Assembly (NCBI RefSeq): GCF_006442965.1
Contig: NZ_VFWX01000004.1
Span: 124,001-188,000 of the forward strand
Direction: 5' to 3'
Origin: Mesorhizobium sp. CU3
GTDB taxonomy: Bacteria > Pseudomonadota > Alphaproteobacteria > Rhizobiales > Rhizobiaceae
DNA length: 64,000 nucleotides
This document shows positions 43,540 to 52,865 of this stretch, in pieces (positions within the stretch are counted from its first letter, which is position 1; the number at the start of each line of letters is the position of its first letter). The notes under the pieces were generated by a model. It saw only the letters and a program-made list of their open reading frames with translations, searched no databases and had not been told where the DNA came from. The position numbers were made by a program, and so were the translations under genes.

Positions 43540-44291
43540 GCCGCGACCTCCGCCCGCGCCGCTTCCTGGCGCTCCAGCGAAGAACCGAGATAGGCCTCGC
43601 GCACGGCGCTGCTCGCCCGGATCTCATCGGGCGAGCCGGCGGCGATCTCGGCGCCGCTGTCGAGCACATGGATGTGGTCGCACACCGAAAGCACCAGCGT
43701 GATGTTGTGCTCGACGAGCAGCACCGCGACACCGAGCTCCTTGTGGATGCGGCGGATCAGCGTGCCGAGCTCCGCCGCTTCCTGCTGCGACATGCCGGCC
43801 GCCGGTTCGTCGAGCAGAAGGAAGGCCGGCGTCTCGACCAAAGCGCGCGCGATCGCCGTCCGGCGCTGATCGGCATAGGAGAGCGTGGCGGCGCGCCGGC
43901 CGCCGAGCGCCGCGATCCCCATCCATTCGAGCGTCGCGTCCGCCGCTTTATCGGCCTGGCCGCGCGAGCGGCCGAGACCGACCGCGGCGGCAGCGACATT
44001 CTCATGCACGCTCAGCGCCGAAAACAGGCGGCCCGCCTGAAACGTGCGGCTGATCCCGCGCCGGCGCAACTCGCTCGGCGCCAGGCCGAGAAGGCTCGCG
44101 CCGTCAAGCGTGATGTCGCCGGCGCTCGGCGCGATCATACCGGTCATGACGTTGATGCAAGTGGTCTTGCCCGCGCCGTTCGGCCCGATCAGCCCGATAA
44201 CGCCGCGCCCGCCCAGAGCAAGCGACACGCCGCGCAGCGCCTTCAGCCCGCCGAAGGCCAGATCGACCGATTGCAGGGCAAGCTCACCCAT
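43536..44291 (-). CDS. Branched-chain-type ABC transporter ATPase (LivG) of the Hyu operon
   Basis: A 251-residue ATPase. Walker A is GPNGAGKTT (36-44) and Walker B FLLLDEPAAGMS. The signature is LSYADQRRTAIAR, a form seen in LivG proteins, not a defect. ATG 44291 (MGELALQSVDLAFGG) is used; the longer in-frame reading enters hyuB. It begins 4 bp after the hyuB stop, which ties transport to the hydrolase. Confidence 0.92.
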
Positions 44292-44295
44292 CGCG

Positions 44296-46278
44296 CTACG
44301 CGCTCCAGAACGCGACGGTGCGCTTCTCGAACGCCGCGCGGTACTGGCGCGTCGTCTTCTGAAGCAATTCGCCGCTGCCCCAGTCGAGGATGACGGCATG
44401 GCGGCGGATCGCGTCCAGCATGCCTATCTCGCCGACCCGGTAGCGAGCAGCGACGGCTCCCGCGTCCTCGCGCGCCCAGGCGACCCTGTTGGCGCGGATA
44501 TGGACGCGCTCGGCAAGCGTCGCTTCCTCGTCGATTTCGTATTCGAGCAGGTCCGCGTCTACGACCTTAAGCACGACGCCGTAGTCGATCCTGGCGCGGC
44601 CGACGGTGACATAGTCGTCGATCACATCCTCGCGCACGGCTTGCGGGTCGCGTTCAAGTGGATCGCCGAAGCCGCCGCCACCGGATGTCGGACGGCTGAA
44701 ATGGTCGCCCGGCTGTACCGCCACGTCGGAGAAGACCGCGCCCATCCACTCGCCCTTGTCCGATCCGGCCCGCGTCAGCGTGATGCCGTGCGGCAGGCCG
44801 GGCAGCCCGCCCTGGATGCCCCAGACGACGGAGCGCTCGCGGTCGCATATATAGGACATCACCGCGGCGTCGACCTCGAGCATGGTGCCGCGCTTGATGA
44901 CGCCGACACCGCCCCGCCATTTGCCGGGACCGGCGGAATCGGGCAGCGCCTGGTATTCGTCGGTGATGATCGGCGAGCCGCGCTCCTGGCCCTCGACCGG
45001 CTGCGAGCGCAGGCCGGTGCCGAACAGGAAGGTGGTCAGGTTGCAGCCATCCTTGCCGTTTCGCCCGCCCCAGCCGCCCGGCAGCCAGTCATAGAACATG
45101 AAGGTCGGGCGCTCTGGCTTGCGCGCATCCTGGCCGCCGGTAAGCAGATATTCGGAATGGAAGGTGCAGGCCATGGCGCGTTCGGGGATGATGCGCGACC
45201 ACATCTCGCCGACCGAATTGACGATCTTGTCGAAGGGCATCAGGAAGCCGGTGACGGCGACCGGCCATTTGGCGTTGACGATGGTGTTCTCCGGCGCGAT
45301 GACCTCGATCGTGCGGTAGAAGCCGGAGTTCAGCGGCAGGTCGGGGAAGAAGTTCTTCATCGCCGCCACACAGGCCGAGAAGGTGCCGCCAAAGGCAGAA
45401 TTGTAGAGCGAGGCGACCGTCGGATGCGAGCCGGTGAAGTCGTAGATCGCTTTCTCACCGGTCAGCGTCAGCTTGATCTTGATCGGGATCAGCCCCTCGC
45501 CCGCACCGAGGTCGCGGTCGAGGAAATCCTCGGTCTCCCAGGTGCCCCGCGGCAGTTCGGCCAGCCGCTGGCGGGTGGCGCGCTCGACATAGTTCTGGAC
45601 GTCGGCGAAGCCGGCCTTGACCGTCTCCTTGCCGTACTTCGCGACGAGGCGCTGGATTTCGCGCGCGGCGATCATCGTCGCCTGCGCCTGGGACTGCATG
45701 TCGCCGATGATGGAAGCGGGATCGCGTGTCTGCGCGGCGATCAGGTTCGCCACGTCGTCGCAGAAGCGGCCTGCATGCCAGAGCCTGACCGGCGTGATGC
45801 GGATGCCCTCGCGGAACATGTCCTTGGCCATCACGTCGAAGGAGCCGGGCGTCGAGCCGCCGACATCGGTCCAGTGGCCGTTCGACTGGGCAAAGCCGAT
45901 GACCTCGCCGTCGACAAAGATCGGACGGATCAGCCGCACGTCGGAGAAATGCGTGCCGCCGGCGTAAGGATCGTTGATGGCATAGACGTCGCCATCCTCC
46001 ATGCGTCCCTTGAAGACGCGGATCACGTCCTTGCAGGTGAGATGGAGCGTGCCGACATGGCCGGCAAGGTCCTGGTCGCCTTGGGCGACCGAGTCGCCAT
46101 TGGCGTCGCTGAGGCCGTTGGAGAAATCGCGGTTGAAGATGACGAAGGAGTAGCAGGTCCGAAGAATCTGTTCCGACATCTGGTTGACCGAGTTGATGAA
46201 GGAGTTCTTCAGCACCTCGAAGGTGACGGGATCGAGGGCGAACCCTTCGGCGCGCTGCATGGCGGCGGCAGTCTTCAT
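44296..46278 (-). CDS. hyuB: HyuB-type subunit of ATP-dependent hydantoinase/oxoprolinase/lactamase
   Basis: A 660-residue beta subunit. The pattern includes FEVLKNSFINSVNQMSEQILRTCYSFVIFNRDFS at the start, AINDPYAGGTHFSDVRLIRPIF (about 100-120), AQSNGHWTDVGGSTPGSF, and the C-terminal SGGGGFGDPLERDP. It catalyses hydrolysis of a cyclic amide with the HyuA ATPase; N-methylhydantoinase, 5-oxoprolinase and caprolactamase are known members, and acetone-type carboxylases are related. It is the second gene of the operon. The downstream aminotransferase favours a lactam or similar ring that opens to an amino acid. Confidence 0.86.
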   Translation of the reverse strand: MKTAAAMQRAEGFALDPVTFEVLKNSFINSVNQMSEQILRTCYSFVIFNRDFSNGLSDANGDSVAQGDQDLAGHVGTLHLTCKDVIRVFKGRMEDGDVYAINDPYAGGTHFSDVRLIRPIFVDGEVIGFAQSNGHWTDVGGSTPGSFDVMAKDMFREGIRITPVRLWHAGRFCDDVANLIAAQTRDPASIIGDMQSQAQATMIAAREIQRLVAKYGKETVKAGFADVQNYVERATRQRLAELPRGTWETEDFLDRDLGAGEGLIPIKIKLTLTGEKAIYDFTGSHPTVASLYNSAFGGTFSACVAAMKNFFPDLPLNSGFYRTIEVIAPENTIVNAKWPVAVTGFLMPFDKIVNSVGEMWSRIIPERAMACTFHSEYLLTGGQDARKPERPTFMFYDWLPGGWGGRNGKDGCNLTTFLFGTGLRSQPVEGQERGSPIITDEYQALPDSAGPGKWRGGVGVIKRGTMLEVDAAVMSYICDRERSVVWGIQGGLPGLPHGITLTRAGSDKGEWMGAVFSDVAVQPGDHFSRPTSGGGGFGDPLERDPQAVREDVIDDYVTVGRARIDYGVVLKVVDADLLEYEIDEEATLAERVHIRANRVAWAREDAGAVAARYRVGEIGMLDAIRRHAVILDWGSGELLQKTTRQYRAAFEKRTVAFWSA

Positions 46279-46281
46279 GGC

Positions 46282-48309
46282 TCAGGCCCCGAAACGGATG
46301 ACGATGTTGAGGAAGCGGTCGATCTCGGCGCTGACGCCGGGCGGCACCACCGTTGTCGAATCGAATTGCTCGATGATGGCCGGTCCAACGAGTCTGGCGC
46401 CCGCCTTCATCTCCTCGCGCTGATAGATCGGCGTATCGGCGAACGGCTTGTCGTCGAACCAGACCGTGCGCCGTTCCTTGGGCACCGGCGCCTCGTCGGA
46501 CAGCGGATGCTCGGCGAGCGTCGCCTTGGGCGTGACACCGATGGCGCTCAGATTGACGCGGTAGATGTCGACCGGCGCGTCGTCGCGGCGGAAATTGTAT
46601 TCGCGCTCATGCAGCGCGTGGAAGGCGGCGATGAGCTCGTCGATGGAGTGCAGCGCTGCTCCGAACGGCACCGAGAGGGAGCGCCACTGGCCTTGGTACA
46701 TCATGTCAACGGAGCGCTCGAGGATGACGTCCTTGCGCTCGACGCCCTCCTGCCGCAGCAACTCCCAGGCTTCGTCCTCCAGCCTGGCGAACAGGCCTTG
46801 CAGCGTCGCCATGTCGGTCTTCGTCGCCTCGCTGATGAAGGTCTGGCCAAGGTCGTGCTGGACATCGACGAGCAGGCAGCCGAGCGCCGAGGTGACGCCG
46901 GGATTGGGCGGCACGATGACGACCGGGATCGCCAGGTCGCGGGCGATCTCGGCGCCGTGCAGCGCGCCGGCGCCGCCGAAGGCGACCAGCGCGAAATCGC
47001 GCGGATCGTAGCCGCGGCTGATCGAGATCAGGCGTACGGCATCGGCCATGTTGGCGTTCGCCACCTGGACGATGGCGTTGGCGGCGGAGTGGACTTCGAG
47101 CCCGAGCGGCTCGGCGATGCCCTTGGCCACCGCCGCCTGGGCGAGTTTCGGATCGAGCGACATATGCCCGCCGGCGAGGCTGGTGCCCTGGCGTCCCAGC
47201 ACGACATTGGCATCGGTGTTGGTCGGGATCATGTTGCCGCGGCCGTAGCAGGCTGGTCCCGGGTTGGCGCCGGCCGATTGCGGACCGTTGCGCAGCGAGC
47301 CTGCCGGATCGATCCAGGCGTGCGAGCCGCCGCCGGCGCCGATGGTCAGCAGTTCGATCGCCGGGAAGCGGATCGGGTAGCCGAATTCGATGAACCAGTC
47401 CTTGGTGACGCGCGAGCGGCCTTCGCTGGCCAGCGACACGTCGCAACTGGTGCCGCCCATGTCGAGGCCGATCGAGTTGGGGAAGCCGCATTGCGAGGCG
47501 ATGTGGCGGCTGGCGATGGCGCCGGCGGCGATGCCCGAGCCGGCGAGCCGGGCGGCGAACTGCTTTGCGCCGCGCGCCGTCATCACGCCGCCGCCGGAGT
47601 GGAGAAGCAGCAGGTCGCGCTTGTAGCCTTCGGACTTCAGCCGAGCGTCGAGCGCGTTGCAATAGTCGCCGACGACCGGCGCAAGTGCTGCATTGACCAC
47701 CGTGGTCGAGAAGCGCTCGTGCTCGAAGATTTCCGGCAGCGTCTCCGACGAGGTGGTGACGGGAACGCCGTCCAACTCCTCGAGCAGGATCTCCTTCATC
47801 CGCCGTTCGTGCTCGCCATTGGCGAAGGCATTCATGAAGCACACAGCAACGGCGGCGACGCCGCGCTTCTTCAGCACGCGGGCCACGCGGCGCGCCTCAT
47901 CCTCGTCGAGCGGCTGGCGGACGCGCCCCATGGCGTCCATGCGCTCGGCAACTTCCAGCCGGTCGCGGCGCGGGATGTAGGGACGCGCTACGTCCTTGTA
48001 GGTGTCCCAGAGGTCTTCCTTGTCGGCGCGCCTGATCTCGATGATGTCGCGGAAACCCTTGCTGCAGACCATCGCCGCGCGCGGCAGCCGCCGCGTGATC
48101 AGCGCGTTGGTGGCGACGGTGGTGCCGTGCGCGAGGAGCGCGACCTCGCCCAGCGCGACATTGCCCCTTTGCAGGCCGGCCATGAAGCCGTCGATCGGGT
48201 TCTGCGTCGACGGCACCTTGGTGACGCGGATCGACTTGCTGGCATCGTCGAGGATGCAGACGTCGGTAAAGGTTCCGCCGATGTCGATCGCGACACGCAA
48301 TGATGCCAT
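46282..48309 (-). CDS. hyuA: HyuA-type ATPase subunit of hydantoinase/oxoprolinase/lactamase
   Basis: A 675-residue alpha subunit. The nucleotide-binding start DIGGTFTDV is at 9-17, LLAHGTTVATNALITRR follows, and LDMGGTSCDVSL marks the second phosphate region. The central LLHSGGGVMTARGAK and GGAGALHGAEIARDL are typical of HyuA. It activates the cyclic amide carbonyl with ATP, and HyuB completes hydrolysis. ATG 48309 is preceded by GGGAG. It is first in the operon, behind a leader with a 10-bp hairpin and upstream direct repeats. Confidence 0.88.
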   Translation of the reverse strand: MASLRVAIDIGGTFTDVCILDDASKSIRVTKVPSTQNPIDGFMAGLQRGNVALGEVALLAHGTTVATNALITRRLPRAAMVCSKGFRDIIEIRRADKEDLWDTYKDVARPYIPRRDRLEVAERMDAMGRVRQPLDEDEARRVARVLKKRGVAAVAVCFMNAFANGEHERRMKEILLEELDGVPVTTSSETLPEIFEHERFSTTVVNAALAPVVGDYCNALDARLKSEGYKRDLLLLHSGGGVMTARGAKQFAARLAGSGIAAGAIASRHIASQCGFPNSIGLDMGGTSCDVSLASEGRSRVTKDWFIEFGYPIRFPAIELLTIGAGGGSHAWIDPAGSLRNGPQSAGANPGPACYGRGNMIPTNTDANVVLGRQGTSLAGGHMSLDPKLAQAAVAKGIAEPLGLEVHSAANAIVQVANANMADAVRLISISRGYDPRDFALVAFGGAGALHGAEIARDLAIPVVIVPPNPGVTSALGCLLVDVQHDLGQTFISEATKTDMATLQGLFARLEDEAWELLRQEGVERKDVILERSVDMMYQGQWRSLSVPFGAALHSIDELIAAFHALHEREYNFRRDDAPVDIYRVNLSAIGVTPKATLAEHPLSDEAPVPKERRTVWFDDKPFADTPIYQREEMKAGARLVGPAIIEQFDSTTVVPPGVSAEIDRFLNIVIRFGA

Positions 48310-48334
48310 TATGGTACTCCCATCTGCCTTTCTG

Positions 48335-48358
48335 GCGGGCGCGCGCCGGCGCGCCCGC
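48335..48358 (-). promoter_or_regulatory. Perfect GC hairpin in the hyuA leader
   Basis: GCGGGCGCGC and GCGCGCCCGC are perfect 10-bp arms with a GCCG loop, 26 bases upstream of the hyuA ATG on its coding strand. It lies between the direct repeats and the start, so if transcribed it would form a very stable structure just before the ribosome site. The 299-bp gap 48310-48608 holds only this and the repeats. Confidence 0.5.
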
Positions 48359-48483
48359 AATCGGGCGGCTCACGCACTTCCGGTCTAGTTTCGGTCTTTG
48401 CGACTTCGGACGGGACCGTTTCCGGTCCTGTCTTCCCCTTCGTTGTTGGCATCAGCGTCGCGCCGTTGGCCGAACAATTCTTG

Positions 48484-48517
48484 GCATATTACGCCAAGTT
48501 CCGTGCAAATTACGCCA
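48484..48517 (-). promoter_or_regulatory. Direct repeats 21 bp apart upstream of hyuA (AraC-type site)
   Basis: On the reverse strand TGGCGTAATTTGC (517-505 in the 48 kb block) and TGGCGTAATATGC (496-484) are 12/13 identical and exactly 21 bp apart, two helical turns. AraC-family activators bind tandem repeats with this spacing. A separate palindrome AGTATATACT lies at 48522-48531. The site is about 175 bp before the hyuA start. Confidence 0.6.
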
Positions 48518-48608
48518 TATCAGTATATACTAATGGATATCGCGCAGGCGGGAAAATCCGTCGCCGCGATGCAGGTCGAGGACAACCGCGATTGTGGGAG
48601 CGCAGAGG

Positions 48609-49403
48609 CTATCGATTCGATCGTCCAAGCACGCTCGACGCGATCAACAGCACGATCGACGCGGCGATCAGCACCGTGGCGGCCGCGGCTATCGTCGGCG
48701 TCAGCGTGTCGCGGGCGATGGTGAACATCTCGCGCGGCAGCGTGCGCTGGCCGGGACCGGCCAGGAACATCGTCACCACCACCTCGTCGAGCGAGGTGGC
48801 GAAGGAAAACAGCGCGCCGGACGCGATGCCGGGCAGAATGACCGGCAGCGTCACCTTGCGAAAGGTAAGCAAGGGCGGCGCGCCCATGCTGGCGGCGGCC
48901 CACAGCAGCCGCCGGTCGAGGCCGGTGAGCACGGCCGAGACGGTCACCACGACGAAGGGGACGGCGAGCGAGGTGTGACCGAGGATGAGGCCGGGGAAGG
49001 TCGCGGTCAGGCCGGTCATCGAGAAGACGAAATACATGCCGACGCCGACGATGACGACCGGCGCAATCATCGGGATCAAAAGGAAAGCCGAGATCAGCCG
49101 CCGTCCCGGCAGTTGCGGCGCGGCAAGGCCGAGCGCCGCCATAGTGCCGAGCGGCGTTGCCAGCAAAGTCGTGGAGACGGCCAGGATCAGGCTGTTCTGC
49201 AGCGCCGCCATCCAGGTCGGGCTGGTGAAGAAGTCGCGGTACCATTTCAGCGACCAGCCGGTGATCGGAAAGGTGAAGTCGCCGCTGTCCTTGAACGAGA
49301 ACAGCACGATGACGATCAGCGGCGCCATCAGGAAAGCGAGCACAAGCGCGGCCGTCAGCCCGAGGCCGAAATGGCCGAGGCGGCTTGCGGGAGTTTGTCT
49401 CAT
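48609..49403 (-). CDS. Polyamine-type ABC transporter permease (PotC-like)
   Basis: A 264-residue membrane protein of the BPD_transp_1 type with six hydrophobic segments. The EAA loop reads EAA-like AAASMGAPPLLTFRKVTLPVILPGI in the second half, and FATSLDEVVVTMFLAGPG is the PotC hallmark. The start is ATG 49403 behind AGGAGGT, not the GTG at 49412. It is the last gene of the reverse operon aminotransferase, PotA, PotD, PotB, PotC. Confidence 0.92.
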   Translation of the reverse strand: MRQTPASRLGHFGLGLTAALVLAFLMAPLIVIVLFSFKDSGDFTFPITGWSLKWYRDFFTSPTWMAALQNSLILAVSTTLLATPLGTMAALGLAAPQLPGRRLISAFLLIPMIAPVVIVGVGMYFVFSMTGLTATFPGLILGHTSLAVPFVVVTVSAVLTGLDRRLLWAAASMGAPPLLTFRKVTLPVILPGIASGALFSFATSLDEVVVTMFLAGPGQRTLPREMFTIARDTLTPTIAAAATVLIAASIVLLIASSVLGRSNR

Positions 49404-49415
49404 ACCTGCCACCTC

Positions 49416-50600
49416 CTAGCGGACGCCGACGCCGCTGCGTCGCAGCAGCGCATTCTGGACGGCGTAGAGCGACAGCGTGACGACAAGCAGGATCAAGCCG
49501 AGCGAAGAGGCAAGGCCCCAGTTCAGCGTGCCGGTGGTGTAGAGCGCGATGTAATAGCTGATCATCTGGTCGCCCGGACCACCGACCAGCATCGGCGTGA
49601 CATAGAAGCCGAGCGTGACGACGAAGACCATCAGCGTGCCGGCCATGACGCCTGGCATCACCTGCGGAAGGTAGACGCGCCGGAAGGCATAGAACGGCGT
49701 GGCGCCGAGCGACAGCGCCGCCCTGAACAGGCGCGGGTCGATCGAGCGCATCGAGGCGAGCAACGGAAAGATCATGAAGGGCAGCATCACATGCACCAGC
49801 GCGATGATGACGCCGATGCGGTTGTAGAGCAGCTTCATCGGCTGATCGATGACGCCCATATCCATCAAAAGCGTGTTGATGACGCCGCGATCCTGCAAAA
49901 GCGCCAGCCACGCGGTGGTGCGGACCAGGATCGAGGTCCAGAACGGCAAAAGCACCATCAACAGCAGGAGATTGCGGACACGGTCACTCTGGCGGGCAAG
50001 GAAGGCGCAGAGCGGGAAGGCAAGCGCCAGCGCGATGATCGCCGTGGTGGAGGCGATCATGAAAGTGCGCAGGATGATCGAACGGTAGAGCGCCTGACCC
50101 GGCCGGGCCGGCCCGATGCCGGTTTCGTAGTCCCGCTTCAGATCAAGCGCAGACAGGATGTGGTAGATGCCGACCGGACCGGCGGCCCGTTTCATCGCCT
50201 GCCACGTCTTGTTCGCGCCCCATTGCGGATCGAGTGCCACGAGATCCGGCGCGGCGCCGGCGGGCGCCGCCTCCAGCTTCCGCTTGGTCGATTGCAGCAA
50301 GGCGCGGAAGCCCGGGTTCTCGTAGGAGAGCCGTCGGCTGAGCGAGGCCAGGCTGGCGCCGTCGACTGCCTTGAGGTCGGTGGCCAGCGCGGCATAGGCA
50401 GCGGCCGGTGGCAGGCCCTGGCCGTTCCAGGACGAAAGCTCCGCGGCCGTCGCGGGCAGCGCCGCGCGCAATTCGGGATCGGAGACGCTGCGCCACAGGA
50501 TCATGCCGACCGGCAGCAGGAAGGTGGCGAGCAGGAACAAAAACAGCGGCGCGATCAGCGCGTAGCTGCGCAGCACTCCGCCTCTTTGTCCCTTCAGCAT
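49416..50600 (-). CDS. Polyamine-type ABC transporter permease (PotB-like) with periplasmic insert
   Basis: A 394-residue membrane protein, longer than usual PotB (about 280). The first helix (SYALIAPLFLFLLATFLLPVGMILW) is followed by roughly 140 hydrophilic residues, likely periplasmic, before the second helix near 180. The EAA loop AALSLGATPFYAFRRVYLPQVMPG and MLVGGPGDQMISYYI are present. This insert is known in some opine/polyamine-type permeases. ATG 50600 follows GGGAGGT. Confidence 0.91.
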   Translation of the reverse strand: MLKGQRGGVLRSYALIAPLFLFLLATFLLPVGMILWRSVSDPELRAALPATAAELSSWNGQGLPPAAAYAALATDLKAVDGASLASLSRRLSYENPGFRALLQSTKRKLEAAPAGAAPDLVALDPQWGANKTWQAMKRAAGPVGIYHILSALDLKRDYETGIGPARPGQALYRSIILRTFMIASTTAIIALALAFPLCAFLARQSDRVRNLLLLMVLLPFWTSILVRTTAWLALLQDRGVINTLLMDMGVIDQPMKLLYNRIGVIIALVHVMLPFMIFPLLASMRSIDPRLFRAALSLGATPFYAFRRVYLPQVMPGVMAGTLMVFVVTLGFYVTPMLVGGPGDQMISYYIALYTTGTLNWGLASSLGLILLVVTLSLYAVQNALLRRSGVGVR

Positions 50601-50621
50601 GAAATCACCTCCCCGCGCGAC

Positions 50622-50663
50622 GCTGGGATCTGCGCCAACCCGAACGGTGGCGCAGGTCCCAGC
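50622..50663 (-). terminator. Stem-loop after the PotD-like gene
   Basis: GCTGGGA-t-CTGCGCCA pairs with TGGCGCAG-g-TCCCAGC, a 15-bp stem with one mismatch and a loop of ten bases. It lies 12 bases beyond the binding-protein stop and before the PotB start. No T-run is visible. Confidence 0.65.
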
Positions 50664-50674
50664 CTAGACTGGCT

Positions 50675-51715
50675 TTACTGTGCCGACCACTCGGCCCAGC
50701 GCGCGGTCAACGCGTCGATATTGTCGATCCAGAAGGCGTCGTCGATCTGCAGCACGTCCTTGGCGTTCTCAGGCGCCGTCGGCAGGTCGGCGAGCAGCTC
50801 CGGCTTGACCATGGTCATGGCCTTGGCAGAGGTGATGCCGATCGGCTGGACCTCGGGCAGATGGCTCTGCGGCTCGGCCTCGCCGGCGAACTTCAACAGC
50901 TCATAGGCCTTGTCGACATTCGGCGAGGTCTTGAGGATGACCCAGCTGTCGGCCGTCTGCAGCGACTTGTCCCAGACGATGCCGAACGGCTTGTGGTCCT
51001 TGTTGATGGCGTTGGTGACACGGCCGTTGAAGGATGAAGTCATCACCACTTCGCCGGAGGCGAGAAGCTGCATCGGCTGGCCGCCTGCGGTCCAGAACAC
51101 CAGCGACGACTTGATGGTGTCGAGTTTGGCGAAGGCGCGGTCGACACCCTCGGGCGTCGACAGCACCTTGTAGACGTCGGCGAGCGGCACGCCGTCGGCG
51201 ATCAGCGCGAATTCGAGATTGGTCTTGGGCGATGCCCGAAGAGCGCGCTTGCCCGGATATTTCTTCAGGTCGAAGAAGTCGGCCCAGCTCGGCACAGCGC
51301 TGACGCGGGTCTTGTCGTAGGCAAGCACGTGATTGTAGATCGCAGCGCCGATGCCGCATTTGTGGACGGCGCCGGACACGTAATTGTCCTTGCCGCCGAG
51401 CTTGTCGATGTCGAGCGGCAGGATCAGGCCTTCCTGGCAGGCGATCTCCAGTTCCTCGCTCTCCGCATTGACGATGTCCCAGCCGCTGTCGCCGCCCTCG
51501 ACCTTGGTGCGGATGACGCCGATGCCGTTGTCCCAGGTGTCCTCGACGACCTTGATGCCGGTCTTCTTCTCGAACGGCTTGAAGATGGCGTTGCTCTGCG
51601 CCTCCTGGAACGTGCCGCCGTTGGAGACGATGACGAGGTCGCGCGCGGACGCGCCGGCCGCGAAGACCGTGCAGGCGAGAAGCGAAGCGATGAGCAGTGT
51701 CGTTTTCTTTTGCAT
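50675..51715 (-). CDS. Polyamine-type ABC binding protein (PotD-like)
   Basis: A 346-residue periplasmic binding protein with a Sec signal (MQKKTTLLIASLLACTVFAAGASA, cleavage near 24). The mature start RDLVIVSNGGTFQEAQSNAIFKPFEKKTGIKV is typical of SBP_bac_8/PotD proteins. The acidic and aromatic residues in DTWDNGIG and WDIVNAESEELE may contact amino groups of the ligand. The ligand class is amines or amino-sugar derivatives, not resolved further. Confidence 0.91.
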   Translation of the reverse strand: MQKKTTLLIASLLACTVFAAGASARDLVIVSNGGTFQEAQSNAIFKPFEKKTGIKVVEDTWDNGIGVIRTKVEGGDSGWDIVNAESEELEIACQEGLILPLDIDKLGGKDNYVSGAVHKCGIGAAIYNHVLAYDKTRVSAVPSWADFFDLKKYPGKRALRASPKTNLEFALIADGVPLADVYKVLSTPEGVDRAFAKLDTIKSSLVFWTAGGQPMQLLASGEVVMTSSFNGRVTNAINKDHKPFGIVWDKSLQTADSWVILKTSPNVDKAYELLKFAGEAEPQSHLPEVQPIGITSAKAMTMVKPELLADLPTAPENAKDVLQIDDAFWIDNIDALTARWAEWSAQ

Positions 51716-51753
51716 TTCAAGTTCCCCTTTGTTTGGTTTTGATGGATCAGGAT

Positions 51754-52860
51754 TCAGGCGAGGATCAGAGCCTCCTCGACCGGAATGGAAAGGCGCAGCG
51801 TCTCGCCGGCCGCCGGGAGACCGGAGCAGGCCTGCGGCCTGAGCTTGAGCTGCACCGTTTGCCCGCCTGCGACGGTGATGCGGACGCGCACATGGTCGCC
51901 GTGGAAAAGCTGGTCGAGCAGCGTGCCTTCGATGGCGTTGCCGCCGGCATCCGCGGCATGGATTTCGGGGATCGCTTCGGGGCGCACCACCAGGACGGCC
52001 TCCTTGCCGGCGGCGATGCCCTCGCCGGCCAGGCCGCGCAGCACGACGCCATTGGCGAGTTTGATCTCGGCCATGGCGCCATCGGCGCCGACAACGGTGC
52101 CCGGCAGCATGTTGGTCTCGCCGAGGAAACTGGCGACGAAGCGCGTGCGCGGGCGCCGGTAGATCTCGACCGGCGAACAGATCTGCTGGATGCGGCCTTC
52201 ATGGAACACGGCGACCCGGTCCGACATGGTCAGCGCCTCGTCCTGGTCGTGGGTGACATAGACGAAGGTGACGCCGAGCTGGCGATGGATCTGCTTGATC
52301 TCAAGCTGCATCTGCTCGCGCAGCGCCTTGTCGAGCGCGCCGAGCGGCTCGTCCATCAGTACGATTCGCGGCCGGTAGACCAGCGAGCGGGCAAGCGCCA
52401 CGCGCTGCTGCTGGCCGCCGGACAATTGGCCGGGCTTGCGGTCGCCAAAGCCGGAGAGATGAACGAGCTCCAGCGCCTCGGCGACGCGGCGCTTCTTCTC
52501 CTCCGCCGAGACGTTGCGCACGGCGAGCGGGAAGGCGACATTGTCGGCGACCGACATATGCGGGAAGAGCGCGTAGCTCTGGAAGACGACGCCCAGGTCG
52601 CGCTTGTGCGGCGGCAGGTCGGTGATGTCCTGCCCATCCATGAAGATGCGTCCCGAGCTCGGCCATTCGAAGCCGGCGAGCATCATCAGCGTCGTGGTCT
52701 TGCCGGAACCGCTCGGCCCGAGCAGCGTCAGGAACTCGCCCTTGACGATGTCGAGCGAGAGATCATCCACGACCGTGGATTTAGGGTCGTAGCGCTTCGT
52801 CACCGAGCGGAACGAAACGATCGGCGGTACTGCGGGATCGGCGGTCGGCCGTTCGGTCAT
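51754..52860 (-). CDS. Polyamine-type ABC transporter ATPase (PotA-like)
   Basis: A 368-residue ATPase with Walker A GPSGSGKTT (48-56), Q-loop VFQSYALFPHMSV, signature LSGGQQQRVALAR and Walker B IVLMDEPLGALD. The C-terminal third is a TOBE_2 domain, as in PotA. The start is ATG 52860 (MTERPTADP); an in-frame TTG sits one codon before. It begins 5 bp after the aminotransferase stop. Confidence 0.92.
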   Translation of the reverse strand: MTERPTADPAVPPIVSFRSVTKRYDPKSTVVDDLSLDIVKGEFLTLLGPSGSGKTTTLMMLAGFEWPSSGRIFMDGQDITDLPPHKRDLGVVFQSYALFPHMSVADNVAFPLAVRNVSAEEKKRRVAEALELVHLSGFGDRKPGQLSGGQQQRVALARSLVYRPRIVLMDEPLGALDKALREQMQLEIKQIHRQLGVTFVYVTHDQDEALTMSDRVAVFHEGRIQQICSPVEIYRRPRTRFVASFLGETNMLPGTVVGADGAMAEIKLANGVVLRGLAGEGIAAGKEAVLVVRPEAIPEIHAADAGGNAIEGTLLDQLFHGDHVRVRITVAGGQTVQLKLRPQACSGLPAAGETLRLSIPVEEALILA

Positions 52861-52865
52861 CAAGG

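Noticed and set aside
44044..48303. 1419-codon open frame on the forward strand opposite hyuA and hyuB
   Set aside because: It is the antisense of two well-supported genes; the translated sequence is rich in R, D, H and G with no domain, as expected for a shadow in high-GC DNA.
44296..48309. Acetone or acetophenone carboxylase
   Set aside because: No small gamma/delta subunit follows; the operon has an aminotransferase and semialdehyde dehydrogenase instead, which suit a cyclic amide.
48522..48531. AGTATATACT perfect palindrome upstream of hyuA as a main operator
   Set aside because: It is only 10 bp and AT-rich, so chance is likely; the 21-bp-spaced direct repeats next to it are a stronger candidate. 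Kept as a remark only.
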